Assembly: GCA_037127255.1 (NCBI GenBank)
Contig: JBANSL010000012.1
Location: 25,120,615-25,184,614, forward strand
Origin: Persicaria tinctoria
Taxonomy: Eukaryota > Streptophyta > Magnoliopsida > Caryophyllales > Polygonaceae
DNA length: 64,000 bases
Reading direction: 5' to 3'
A program made the position numbers and the translations under genes. The notes under the pieces are model-generated. The model saw only the letters and a program-made list of their open reading frames with translations. It made no database searches and was not told the origin of the DNA. Shown here one piece after another: positions 35,607-45,393 of this stretch; position 1 is the first letter of the stretch, and every line of letters begins with the position of its first letter.

Positions 35607-36485
35607 GATAATTGATAACCATAAATAAATAATAATAAATAACACATTATCTTTAATATTATATTTATTATCGTTTTTATGTAGATTGCAATGTAATAAG
35701 ATGGATATTATATGGGTGGGATTTATGCAAACGTGTGTTGAAATCGAAAACGAAGTTGGATTGTAAAAGATGGAAAAATGTTTCATGTGAATAACGTCAT
35801 GGGAAAGAAAGGAGCTCTCACATAATGAAATAATAACAATACCAAATAACAATACCAAAGTACTTAAAATTCAAAATGACAAAGCAATATAATAGACCCA
35901 AATCAGAGATGAGAGTTGAAGAACGTAACTAATAATAGGAGGATCACGAGATTGCATACGGAGCAAGGAGATCTCGAGGAGAGTGGTGGGAGGGAGGGAC
36001 ACCTTCTTTATCTTCATGGAGGCAAGTTGAAGGCGCATTCTCTATCTTGCTCTGTAACTCTCTCAATCTACCGAAAAAACGTTTCACTACTATTGTTGCG
36101 GGAGTGATTGAGAGCTTTCTTCTACACGGTGAAGCAATTGAGAGCAACCGAAGGAGGAGCATTTCTTCTACATGATGAAGCAATTGAGAATCGATAGGAG
36201 AATCGAGGGAGACGACGGTGGGCGGGGAGAAGGCGGGGATGATGCGGCGAGGGTGGGCGCGCAGTGGCGAAGCGCCGAAGCGTGAGAAGTCAGGAGATGT
36301 TCGGAGGCAGTGAACATGAGAACTGGAACCCTAGGCCGATTTGATTATTGGAAAATGAAACTTAGGAAAGGAAAAGAGGGTTGGGAAAAAAAAATAAAAG
36401 AAGTAGAATAAAATAAATTGGTTAAATTAACTAAATTGAAGGAGAGTAAGACACCTTAGCAAAGTCTTCTCTAAGTTATATATAG
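35607..36485. other. Non-coding remainder of the proposed Helitron
   Basis: A purine-rich, partly GC-rich segment (35930-36320) has several short frames on both strands but no recognised product. The repeated GAAGCAATTGAGA at 36130 and 36178 is a minor duplication. Confidence 0.35.
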
Positions 36486-36486
36486 A

Positions 36487-37026
36487 TTTTTATACTACTT
36501 CCTAGGCTACCCCTCTACATTATAAAGCCTAAGCCTATAATTCCCACTTTAAAAAAGTTGGGAAAATTTGACTGTTAATTAAAAGAGACCGAGTTAATGT
36601 AAAATCTCGAATTCGCCTAAAAATAACAATAGTTTGAACTCTCGTTAACCAGTATCGAGTTGCCATAAAATCATAGATTCAGGCAAATAAAATTAGTTCG
36701 AGTTCTCGTTATTGGAGTCGGGTTACCTCAAAATCACTTATTCCGGTAAATAACATCAGCTCGTGCTTTTGTTAATTGGGGCCGGAATTCCGGTTATTTT
36801 TCAGAAACCCTACTGATCTTAAAGTCATTTGCACCAGCGACCCTCCAAATTGGCAAGTGTAGTTGTTTGATTTTGCCTATAAAGGGTTGTTTTGTGTAGG
36901 AGTAGTTGATTTACACATTAATCTCTATTTTATTGCTGTTTCTGAAATGTTGGTTAGGGTATGTGCTGTGGAAATTGAATACGGGAATTTGTGATTTTTA
37001 TTCTGTGGGTAGACTTTAGTGTTGTA
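36487..37026. other. Gap with a degenerate 66-bp tandem repeat
   Basis: Three diverged copies of a unit with CGAGTT...AAAATC...ATTC(G/A)...AAATAA...AGTTCGA(G/A)CTCTCGTTA run from about 36588 to 36790. The rest is AT-rich with nothing recognised. It ends at the Helitron terminus 37027. Confidence 0.55.
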
Positions 37027-38153
37027 CTAGTTTTACTGCCCGCGATTTTCGCGGTCTTGTTATACGACTTTTATTATTCATGCACGGATTGTGTAAGATA
37101 AGTAATTCTTTTATAAAATAATGCATTATTTTTTACTTTGAATTTCCTACTTATTACTACCTTCTTTTATGTTTTTTAGACCATTTATATTATAGATTGA
37201 TTAATTAAAATTGTTACTGAAAATTGTATTTGTTGACTACTTTTTATTCCAAACTCTCAACATATTGGTTGAAAAAGTTGGTAAATATTTAATGAATGAT
37301 AAGATTTAGAAAAAAAATGTATAAAACCAATAATAATTAATACTTTTATTAAAAATTGTGTTAAGAGCTCAAACGGCCCTTATTTTGAATCGAGGGAGTA
37401 TCAATTTATTATTGACGATAACTTTTTTGAACGACTAAATTTAATCGCTAAAATATTATAAAATACATACTTTCTCTTGCTCCACATCATATATATACAC
37501 GCACATATGAATATCATACGCATCTATAAAATTAAATTATTGATAATGAAAATATATTTTAGTTCATCTTAGGCACGAGGGTAGTAAAAAATAATCAATA
37601 TACTTTCAATTATGGTAGGATAGATAGAGATGGAACACAAATTAAAATAAAATAAAGGTAACACTTTATTCCATTTTTTTCTTCCAGTTAATTAAATTTT
37701 AACGTACCCTAGGTAGATAAAAGATTAGATTAATTTTTCATCCAATTAAATTGTAACCATGGGTAGATAAAAGATAAGCCTAAATGGTAATAGATAAATT
37801 AAAAATCTCTTTAGTGGTTATGATATTATAAACAATTAAAATAAATATAACATCAAACCTATTATTTGATTCATTTGCTGCATGTACGTAGTTTTTTTAT
37901 TGTTATAAAATATGTATTTGTTTATTTTAAAATCGTTAATAGTTGTAAAATAAATTGGATAGATTTTTTCTAGATAAAAACATTTTTAAAATAAGTTACA
38001 GTAAAATCATAAGATTTGTAACTACTTAAGATATGAGGTTGAATATTTATACTAAAAATTAATTTAATCATTAATTGAAATTAGTGGACACATAGGATGA
38101 CACATATAAATAGATGAGGTTGTCGCCTAACGTGGCTTAAATATATTGGATCG

Positions 38154-38286
38154 TGTGATAATATTATTATATTAGGAATGGATAAACACTAGAAACCCTA
38201 GTTCCATGTGTAAAATCCTATATAAAGGGTCCTGAAGACCCCAATAATACATCAGTTCATTCCCTTCTTCTCCTCTCTATTCTACA
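38154..38286 (+). repeat. Left LTR, part shared with the right LTR
   Basis: These 133 bp match 43532-43664 almost perfectly, beginning TGTGATAATATTATTATATT. The right LTR then ends TATTATCACA, but the left continues with unrelated sequence (GTACGATAGGCTCA and on). If the primer site is at 38481, the left LTR would be about 325 bp and the right one has lost its inner part. Contains a hairpin GGGTC-ctgaa-GACCC at 38227-38241. Confidence 0.85.
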
Positions 38287-38959
38287 GTACGATAGGCTCA
38301 ATGTTCAATGGAGATTGAATGAAAATCGGCAGCGGCGTCAATCAGGGAAGTATTAGTTATATATATTCATACTGAGTAAATTACTGATCAAATTACTTTG
38401 CTAATTTGTTGTGTGAATTCGACCCGTAGTTTCATCATTTCAGTCTGCAACCACCGTCACAAAACAAAGGAAACTAGCAGTGCTATCAGATGGTTTCAAA
38501 CCTGAGACCTTTTGCACTCCACATGGCTTTCCGCGTGCTCAACCGTTGAGCCGTACTAGGGTTTCAAAATCGTCGCCCATTGTTTGTCCTTAATGGTCGA
38601 TCGGTTCGACCCTGAGTCGCCGAATTTTCTGTCGATTTTTAAGAATCGAGATTACTGGTTTGCAGACCACCGCACCAAGATATATGTGGCCTAATTTAAA
38701 AGGTACTCCTTACTTGATTAATTAGTTTGATTGATCGCTTAAATTGATTAATGAAATTGATTATCTTAAGCATCAGTGCGTCACTCGTATATATGTTGTG
38801 GTATATATGCAAAGTTCAATCATCATATTTACATATATAAATATCTATATTACATGGATCAATTTTGAATTATGGTTTTTAGCCCAGATTACTTATCTGA
38901 ATAACTTCTTATTTCAATTCTGATTTGTATGTATATATACACACTGCATTCTAAACGAA

Positions 38960-41900
38960 CCTATGGTATAAATATATAATCCATTTATTGAGTGTTGCAA
39001 CTGAAGCGGATAAATTAAACTCAATCCTGAAGTGGTTGAATAAATTGAATTTGTAATATTCCTGAACTAATCTCAATCCCTGAAGCGATTGAAACAATCT
39101 CAATCCCCTGGTTGAAGCGATTGAAACAATCTCAATCCCCTGGTTGAAGCGATTGAAGTAATCTCAATCCCCTGGTTGAATAAATCGTAATCTCGTAATC
39201 TCAATCCCTGAAGTGTTTGAACTAGCGGACACACCATCTCCTGAAGTAGATGAGCGGACACACCATCTCCTGAAGTAGATGAGCGGACACACCATCTCCT
39301 GAAGTAGAAAAAAATTGTTAAATTTATATATCATCTCCCGAAGTAGATGAATGATAAATTGATCTCGTCCCCGAAGCGATGAAACGATAAATCTCATCCC
39401 CGCAGAGATGATCACGCCGATAAATTTCATCCCTGTAGTGATGAAATTTTATTTATTATTTATGTTTATTTATTTTATATGTATGTTATTGATTTAATTT
39501 ATTTAAATTATATTTGTTTAATCTTTCATCTCCCGAAGTAGATGAACGGACCATCTCCTGAAGTAGATGTGAACGATTGAAAATCATCCCCGTAGTGTTG
39601 AATTTTTTTTAACTTTCAATTTTATTATTCATTTCCATTTGTATATTTTTTGTCTCCAGAAGTAGACAAACATTATCTCCCGAAGTAGATATAAATTGAT
39701 AAATTTGCATATCCCAAAAAGTGATAGTTTATCTCCTGAAGTAGATAAAGTAAACACAATTTATGTATCACATCTCTTGAAGAAGATGAAATTCTTATTT
39801 ATCTCCTGAAGAAGATAAATATTTTAGCTTATATACCATGATCAAATTTATCTGCCGTAGTAGATAAAAGTTTAAAATTTATAATCGTCCCTGGACTGAT
39901 GATTTTTATAGCTAAACAAGCAAATTATGGTTTCTCCACCAGTCTCCAGAAGTATGCAGATGTTCATTTTCTTGTCACTAGAAGTTGACAATATGCCAAT
40001 TTGATTTGATTTATTTATGATTTTATAATTTTATTAATTATACCAAATGTCTATTTATTTATCATTATCTCTTCAAATATATAAAGCCATCCCCTGAAGT
40101 GAATGGACACATAATCATAAATCGTTCATGTAGTAACGACAATCATCTCCTGAAGAGTTGTATATGAAAAGGAAATTCATAAAATGTCTATCTCTCATCA
40201 ATACAAATTTGTTCCTGAAGTGACAATATTCATTTCTTGGAGTAAATGAATGATAAGAGATATATTGTATATCCTCATAAAGATTATTTAAAATCATACC
40301 CAGAAGTGTATGAGTTTTATTTTAAAGTTGCACAAATACCCAAAAGTGTAGAAATTAAAGTGAATGTATACAAGTTGTCTTCTCCCTGAAGTGAGTAATA
40401 ATCGATCATACCATTTCTTGAAGAATATGGACAATGTTTATATAACAACTTACTATATTTTTTGAATTGCAACTTATCGTCTTTTGGAGTATATGACCGA
40501 AATATACATAATAGAGACTAATTGTCACTCGAAGTTGACAAATGAATCATTTTATGAATTAAATCATTTCTTGAAGAAAATGATAAATTGACAAGTTTTT
40601 TTTCTCATGGCTCCACCTGAAGTGGACAAATACAATTTTATTTTATTTATTTATTTGTTTTTTTTTATTATTCATTGCTTTATATTGAATAAAATTATTA
40701 TGATTTTACTTATTATAATTCAAAGCTCAAAGTGTTTCCCGAAGAAACTACTTACCATGAGTGTCTAATGTGGAGTTTTGTTTGGCAAATGAACATTTGG
40801 GAGAAAGGTTTACCACAATTCCGTAGATTGTGAAATTTTTCAACACTAACGTAAGAGCCTGAAGACTCTACTGGTGGATTTTTTTATTAAACTCTAGAAG
40901 AGTGAATGATTCTTATAAACTCTAGAAGAGTATATGATTCATATAAACTCCAGAAGAGTATATGATTCTAATCTCATCATTTGTACTCTTGAAGAAGTAC
41001 ATGGAATGTGGGTTTTATCAAGTTCAGAACGATTATCATTCGGTTGGTACAACCAATAAAAGTAACCACATAATAAGATCCGGGTAAAAATGCCACTTCT
41101 TGACTATCCTCTAAGCATTGCCTGAAGCATGCCCCTCTGGTAGAGGGTCTCAAAGAGGTTATGGTTAAGCGTTTGACCAAAGTTATTGTTGTGGCTTATA
41201 GCTAGGTCTGTTATACGGTTAATTCTAAATGTCTTGAAGAACATTATCAATGACTCATACCTGAAGTATGACACCAACGAAAGTTCTGACAATACCCATT
41301 CAATGGCATCTAAATTAAATGGATCACCATATACAAGCTTCAATGGTTGAATATTATGGTTTTATAAGTGTCAAAACAATTTTGAAAACCTAAAGTTTTC
41401 TCAAACAATCTTGAATGGAAAACGAAGATGAATACCATATAGCTCCAGAAGAGCATTGATCTTGTTACCCGAAGTAACAATGACACATATGTATGAATTG
41501 ACATGGTATTGAACACCAATATCTCATATGACTAGCCAGAAGCAAGTCTTAAGAGTGAGAATGTATATATATATTGTTTATTTGACACTCATTTACCCCA
41601 TTGAAACTTATCACTAACCAGAAGTTAGTTAATCATAAAATGTTTTTTCTTTGTGGCATTCGGTCATTCATGTGAAACGATGATGGGCGGGATCATTGAC
41701 ATTCACATACACACCCACTAAAAGGGACCAGAAGATCCTAGGACTCGAAGATCCTCTATAAGGGTGACCGAACATATATGGTCTGTCATCTTGGCAAATC
41801 AACAACAAGACCATCTAAATTCAAAGTAAATGCAAAGTCTCTAATGTCTCTTGATTGGATTCAATGAGACAGCTACATAACACTATCATATAGACCAGTG

Positions 41901-43160
41901 TAATTCCAAGATTATAGATGCCTCAACACTTTGGTCATATGAAACATAAGGTAGAGAATGTTATCAAAATCATTGTTGAGCATACGGTAGCTCACGACGA
42001 CCCAGAAGGGTCGTTGGTCAAATGGGCCCATGCATGTTTGCATTTCGAATTTGACACAATAACATCTCCCTAATTATCTCCAGAAGAGAGCATGTCATTC
42101 AAAAGTTTTGAATAAGCAACATATGTTTCGAGATGTACCTCCTCCAAATGAACTACAATAAGACCACAAAGAAGTTGGATGATACATGGGGTTTGAATCC
42201 CTATTGATATCAAATACCTAGAGCTTTATAATGGTGATCAAATGCTCGGTATTTAGGGGGAGAGAAAATGAGACAATTAAGAAAGAGATTGCACGGAAGC
42301 AACTTCTCTATCATTTCATATCCGCGGATAAATACAAGCAAACCAGAAGTTCAATAAATGAAATGATTATAAGGTTTAACAAATATGTCATTGAAAGCAT
42401 TTACTAAAAGCCAAGAAAGTGACAAAGTCACATGTACTAGCTCATTTGGAAGTTCCAGTAGTAACTCCAACTCAATTAATATCAAGTGGTTCTTAAGTAC
42501 ACCAGAAGTGTTGGAGATCACTAGGCTCTTAGTATAGGATTCCCTAGAAGTGGAAAGAGTCTATGAGAATATGATGATCATCAAATAAACAAATGGATGT
42601 CGACATCGAAATGATAGTAAAGAGCTAGAAAAAGGAAATTCATGCAAGAATGAGTTCTTTAAGCATGATGGCATTGGACATGTAGTTCCAACACCGGAAA
42701 GTGTAAAATCATTTGGTTTTAAGTGGGTGTTCATACAAAATAAAATATAAAGCCAAGTTGATTGCACAAATACCTCTCAAAGGTTATATGGAGAATGTAT
42801 TCACCAGAAGTGAATATAATTTTGGATCTAAATATAAATGACGGACGTGTTACTTGCATATGCGTATAAATGAAAATGATCGATTGAAAATGCCTGAAGC
42901 ATTAATATCAAAGTCCCGTCACATGCAATTGGTTAAAGATCCTTATAAGAGTACCAGAAGTACCTATAATTATGAAAATGGTGAAATTGCATTAGGTCCC
43001 GAAGTACCATACAATGTTGTACTCTTTTCCTTGATCTTGGTTTTTATCCCATTGGGTTTTTCCAAGTTAAGGTTTTTAATGAGGCAACTTATGCACCATT
43101 TAATACAACAGATTCCCCTGATCAACAATGAAAAGTACACTAGGTCCTGAAGCACCTTAT
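38960..43160 (+). repeat. Array of short hairpins with a constant CYNGAAG core and varying arms
   Basis: Each unit is an inverted repeat around C-(C/T)-N-G-A-A-G. Units read directly include TCAATC/GATTGA (39073-39092), CATCT/AGATG (39235-39252, repeated 29 bp on), TTCATCT/AGATGAA (39525-39546), TTTGTCT/AGACAAA (39649-39670) and TTTATCT/AGATAAA (39728-39749). Others are TTGTCA/TGACAA (39972-39991), ATCATTT/AAATGAT (40563-40584), TGTACT/AGTACA (40982-41001), TCATAC/GTATGA (41255-41271) and TTGTTAC/GTAACAA (41462-41480). Still others are ACTAAC/GTTAGT (41613-41629), ACGACCC/GGGTCGT (41997-42014) and TATTCAC/GTGAATA (42798-42816). Spacing is 25-40 bp at the left and 50-250 bp at the right. The left units have 8-base loops, the right ones mostly 5-base loops (CTGAA, CAGAA, CCGAA). 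Function unknown. Confidence 0.9.
42700..43070 (+). pseudogene. Copia reverse transcriptase remnant
   Basis: Three short Copia-like matches are visible in order. They are FGFKWVF (about 42714-42735, compare the conserved K-W-V-F-K block), MPEALISKSRHMQ (about 42889-42930) and ALGPEVPYNVV (about 42989-43022, compare L-G-P-E-V-P-Y). In complete plant Copia polyproteins these blocks are hundreds of residues apart, so large parts are missing between them. The usual YVDD catalytic block was not found. Confidence 0.6.
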
Positions 43161-43531
43161 GCTTGTGCATCCAAAGCAGCTCAACACCAATACATGGAAG
43201 TCAAGCGCATCAAGTCAATCATGAAGAAATTCCAGGTCAAAGACAATGTTGATATTCGACAATAAGCTCATGAAGACAGCGCCATCAAGAAGAATGAGAA
43301 GACTTCAAGAAGGATGTTGACTTCAGGGGGAGTATACGCACTGCACTCTTTTTCCCTTCGATCAGGTTTTGTCCCACTGGGTTTTCCTGACAAGGTTTTT
43401 AACGAGGCAGATCACCAAAGTGTATCAAATGTCATATGTATTTGTTCTCTTGGTCCTAGTTTTGTCCCATTGGGTTTTCTAGGCAAGATATGTAATTTTT
43501 GTATTATTAGGGATGTTTATCCAAGGGGGAG

Positions 43532-43674
43532 TGTTATAATATTATTATATTAGGAATGGATAAACACTAGAAACCCTAGTTCCATGTGTAAAATCCTATA
43601 TAAAGGGTCCTGAAGACCCCAATAATACATCAGTTCATTCCCTTCTTCTCCTCTCTATTCTACATATTATCACA
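43532..43674 (+). repeat. Right LTR
   Basis: Starts TGTTATAATATTA after the polypurine tract and ends TATTATCACA, the exact inverse of the left LTR start TGTGATAATA. It also contains the GGGTC-ctgaa-GACCC hairpin. Confidence 0.88.
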
Positions 43675-43788
43675 GATCGTCATTAATTGACGTGGCAAGA
43701 AACCCGGCCAGATTGCACCAGAAAAAGACACGTAAGCGAATCGCTCCAGAGCCCGCCACATAGGAATTCCAAGCCTCTGTTTTAGTAT

Positions 43789-44225
43789 TATATAACCGTG
43801 GGGGTCCACACGGCAGAGGGCATCATGCGTACCCAAGCCGAGCACACGAGACCAGCGAGGTTCCATCCTAAAACCAATTGACAATAGGAGGAGTGGTCCA
43901 CTGACTTATATGCAAGACTCGTGTTATCGTGTTTTTCGATGTGGGACAATCCCAAGACATCACAACACGCCCCCTCAAGTGCAACTGTCTGGCCTCGCAA
44001 TTAAGCCAGTTGCACTTGACGTCTTGAGTCTTAAGGCCGGCTAGCCCAATAGATCGACCAGGGTTCCGGACCGCACTGCTTTGATACCATGATAAATCCC
44101 GGTGGGCCATATAAATGTGGGCTTTAGGATGGAACTCCGCTGGTCTTGTGTGCTCGGCTTGGGTGCACATAATGCGCTCTGCCGTGTGGACCCCTCACGG
44201 TTATATGGTCCACCAGAATTTATCA
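43789..44225 (-). mobile_element. TRIM-like miniature LTR retroelement with inverted end arrangement
   Basis: The plus strand reads GCTTTGATACCA at 44077-44088, the complement of a Met-tRNA primer site. It abuts a segment with inverted ends TGATAAAT...ATTTATCA (44089-44224). A polypurine tract, seen as CGCCCCCTCAAG at about 43968-43979, is followed leftward on the minus strand by TGTTGTGATGTCTTGGGA. The two outer parts are related, but in opposite orientation: 43793-43873 matches the reverse complement of 44121-44205. A normal TRIM has direct LTRs. Coding capacity is nil. Confidence 0.6.
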
Positions 44226-44689
44226 AATTTTTCTTTGGGTGAAATATATTTTGGTTTTTAACAAACATATAACAGAGAAGGCGGGATTAGTGTTTTATTT
44301 CAAGTTACGGGATGGAAATCGTAATGGCGAAAGAATATATGCAGTTGATTAATCTTACTGATTTGCAAAAGAGGAGGTGAAAAGTGTTATCTCAAATGGA
44401 CATTGTGCCCACCAAATTCTATGATGTTCCCACACTGAAAGGCCTTGGCTTGTTCAATATTATGATGTTGGATTAGGCAGGGTTGGGTTACTTCATGGAG
44501 AAAAGTGCACCAAGGTACAAACTCTCATACAAAATTGGGAACATACAACACAAATTCATTTTCTACAAGCACACTAGAATCACAAATTCCTACTTGTGGA
44601 ACAACCATATCTTTCACCAAATATGTCATTTTGATACAATATTTTCTAGCCAAATACTCTTGAGCACAATTTTGCTTGGTCTACCTTTT
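44226..44689. other. Unassigned gap, possible gene relic
   Basis: A stretch at 44395-44470 can be read as a protein-like segment (VPTKFYDVPTLKGLGLFN) but is soon closed by stops. It could be a relic or chance. Confidence 0.35.
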
Positions 44690-44703
44690 GCCAATTCCTA
44701 ACA

Positions 44704-45172
44704 ACAACAACAACATCGACCCAGTATATCCCACGATAAAGTGGGGTATGGGGAGTCCGGATATACACTCTTACCCCGACTAGGTCGGGAGAGTGTTTCT
44801 GATAGACCCAATAATAACTGCACAGGAGAAAAAAACGAGGACATTCTGACGAAATGATAAAAATATCAGCAACAGACACGACTCGACTGCCTAGGACCCT
44901 AGATATCTGCCACCCAGATATTCCTACACCAATGGTCTTCTCTATCCCCTATCGAATCTTCCGCAAGGTTCAATAAGTTGAGATCTTGTCTGATAACCTC
45001 CATCCAATTCTTCTTCGGTCTGCCTATCCCCCTACGGGTAGGCTCCAGATCCAAGCTCTCACATCTACGCACCGGCGCCGAGAGGAGTTTTCTCCGAACG
45101 TGATCAAACCAACGCAATCTGGATTCCTGCATCTTGTCCACGATACTCGCAATCTGGACTCCTACGCCAATG
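44704..45172 (-). mobile_element. 5'-truncated RTE-clade LINE tail
   Basis: GCCAATTCCTAACA flanks both sides (44690-44703 and 45173-45186). The minus strand encodes the C-terminal part of an RTE-type ORF (45177-44899) with SRLRWFDHVRR, RRGIGRPKKNW and a final HWCRNIWVADI. It ends in TTG repeats (CAACAACAACAA at 44701-44715), the tail typical of RTE LINEs rather than poly(A). The 5' truncation is usual. It lies just beyond the 3' end of the DUF632 gene. Confidence 0.9.
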
Positions 45173-45393
45173 GCCAATTCCTAACACGAACTAAAAATTA
45201 TGCAAGATGAAACCAATCACCTACTGTATGATAATAACTCAAGCCAGCCACAGTACATAAATGATAAAAGTTCCAACTCACGCTCTCAACAAAACCAATC
45301 AATACAACTATAGGTTATGTACTATGCACTTATGCAGGATCAATATTATACCACACAGGCACACACCCATTGCACAAGAAAACATTTTGAAAA

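Larger units (their letters stand above)
30335..36486 (-). mobile_element. Probable non-autonomous Helitron containing nested elements
   Basis: The minus-strand 3' end has the hairpin GCGCCATGGCGC, then a short spacer, then CTAG (30335-30338), with a host A before it on the plus strand. The proposed 5' end, read on the minus strand, is TCTATATATAACTTAGAGAA at 36486, followed on the plus strand by T (36487). TC...CTAG with a hairpin and insertion between A and T are Helitron rules. No RepHel protein is present. The pairing of these two ends over 6.15 kb is inference, since the interior is mostly later insertions (31864-35170). Confidence 0.45.
38154..43674 (+). mobile_element. Copia-like LTR element with 5-bp TSD and hairpin-filled interior
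   Basis: GATCG flanks both ends (38149-38153 and 43675-43679), inside a Helitron whose uninterrupted sequence is known from sister copies. LTR sequence is at 38154-38286 and 43532-43674, and a polypurine tract AAGGGGGAG directly precedes the right LTR. A possible mutated primer site (TGCTATCAGA, 38481-38490) suggests Met-tRNA priming. Coding remnants of a Copia polyprotein are visible only near the right end (42700-43070). Most of the interior is a long series of short inverted repeats described separately. Confidence 0.88.
37027..43788 (-). mobile_element. Helitron interrupted by a Copia-like element
   Basis: The 3' end on the minus strand is a hairpin CCGCGAAAATCGCGG, a spacer, then CTAG (37027-37030). 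The segments 37031-38153 and 43680-43788 together resemble the complete Helitrons at 50652-51311 and 52032-52871. The final part matches the shared GCCTCTGTTTTAGTATTATATA, here ending at about 43788, short of the TC terminus. Removing 38154-43679 restores continuity of ATTGGATCGTCATTAATTGA. The 5' tip was lost to the neighbouring TRIM-like element. Confidence 0.8.

Noticed and set aside
38960..43160. The hairpin array as a CRISPR array
   Set aside because: The DNA is a plant genome, units have no constant repeat longer than 7 bases, spacing is irregular, and no cas genes are present.
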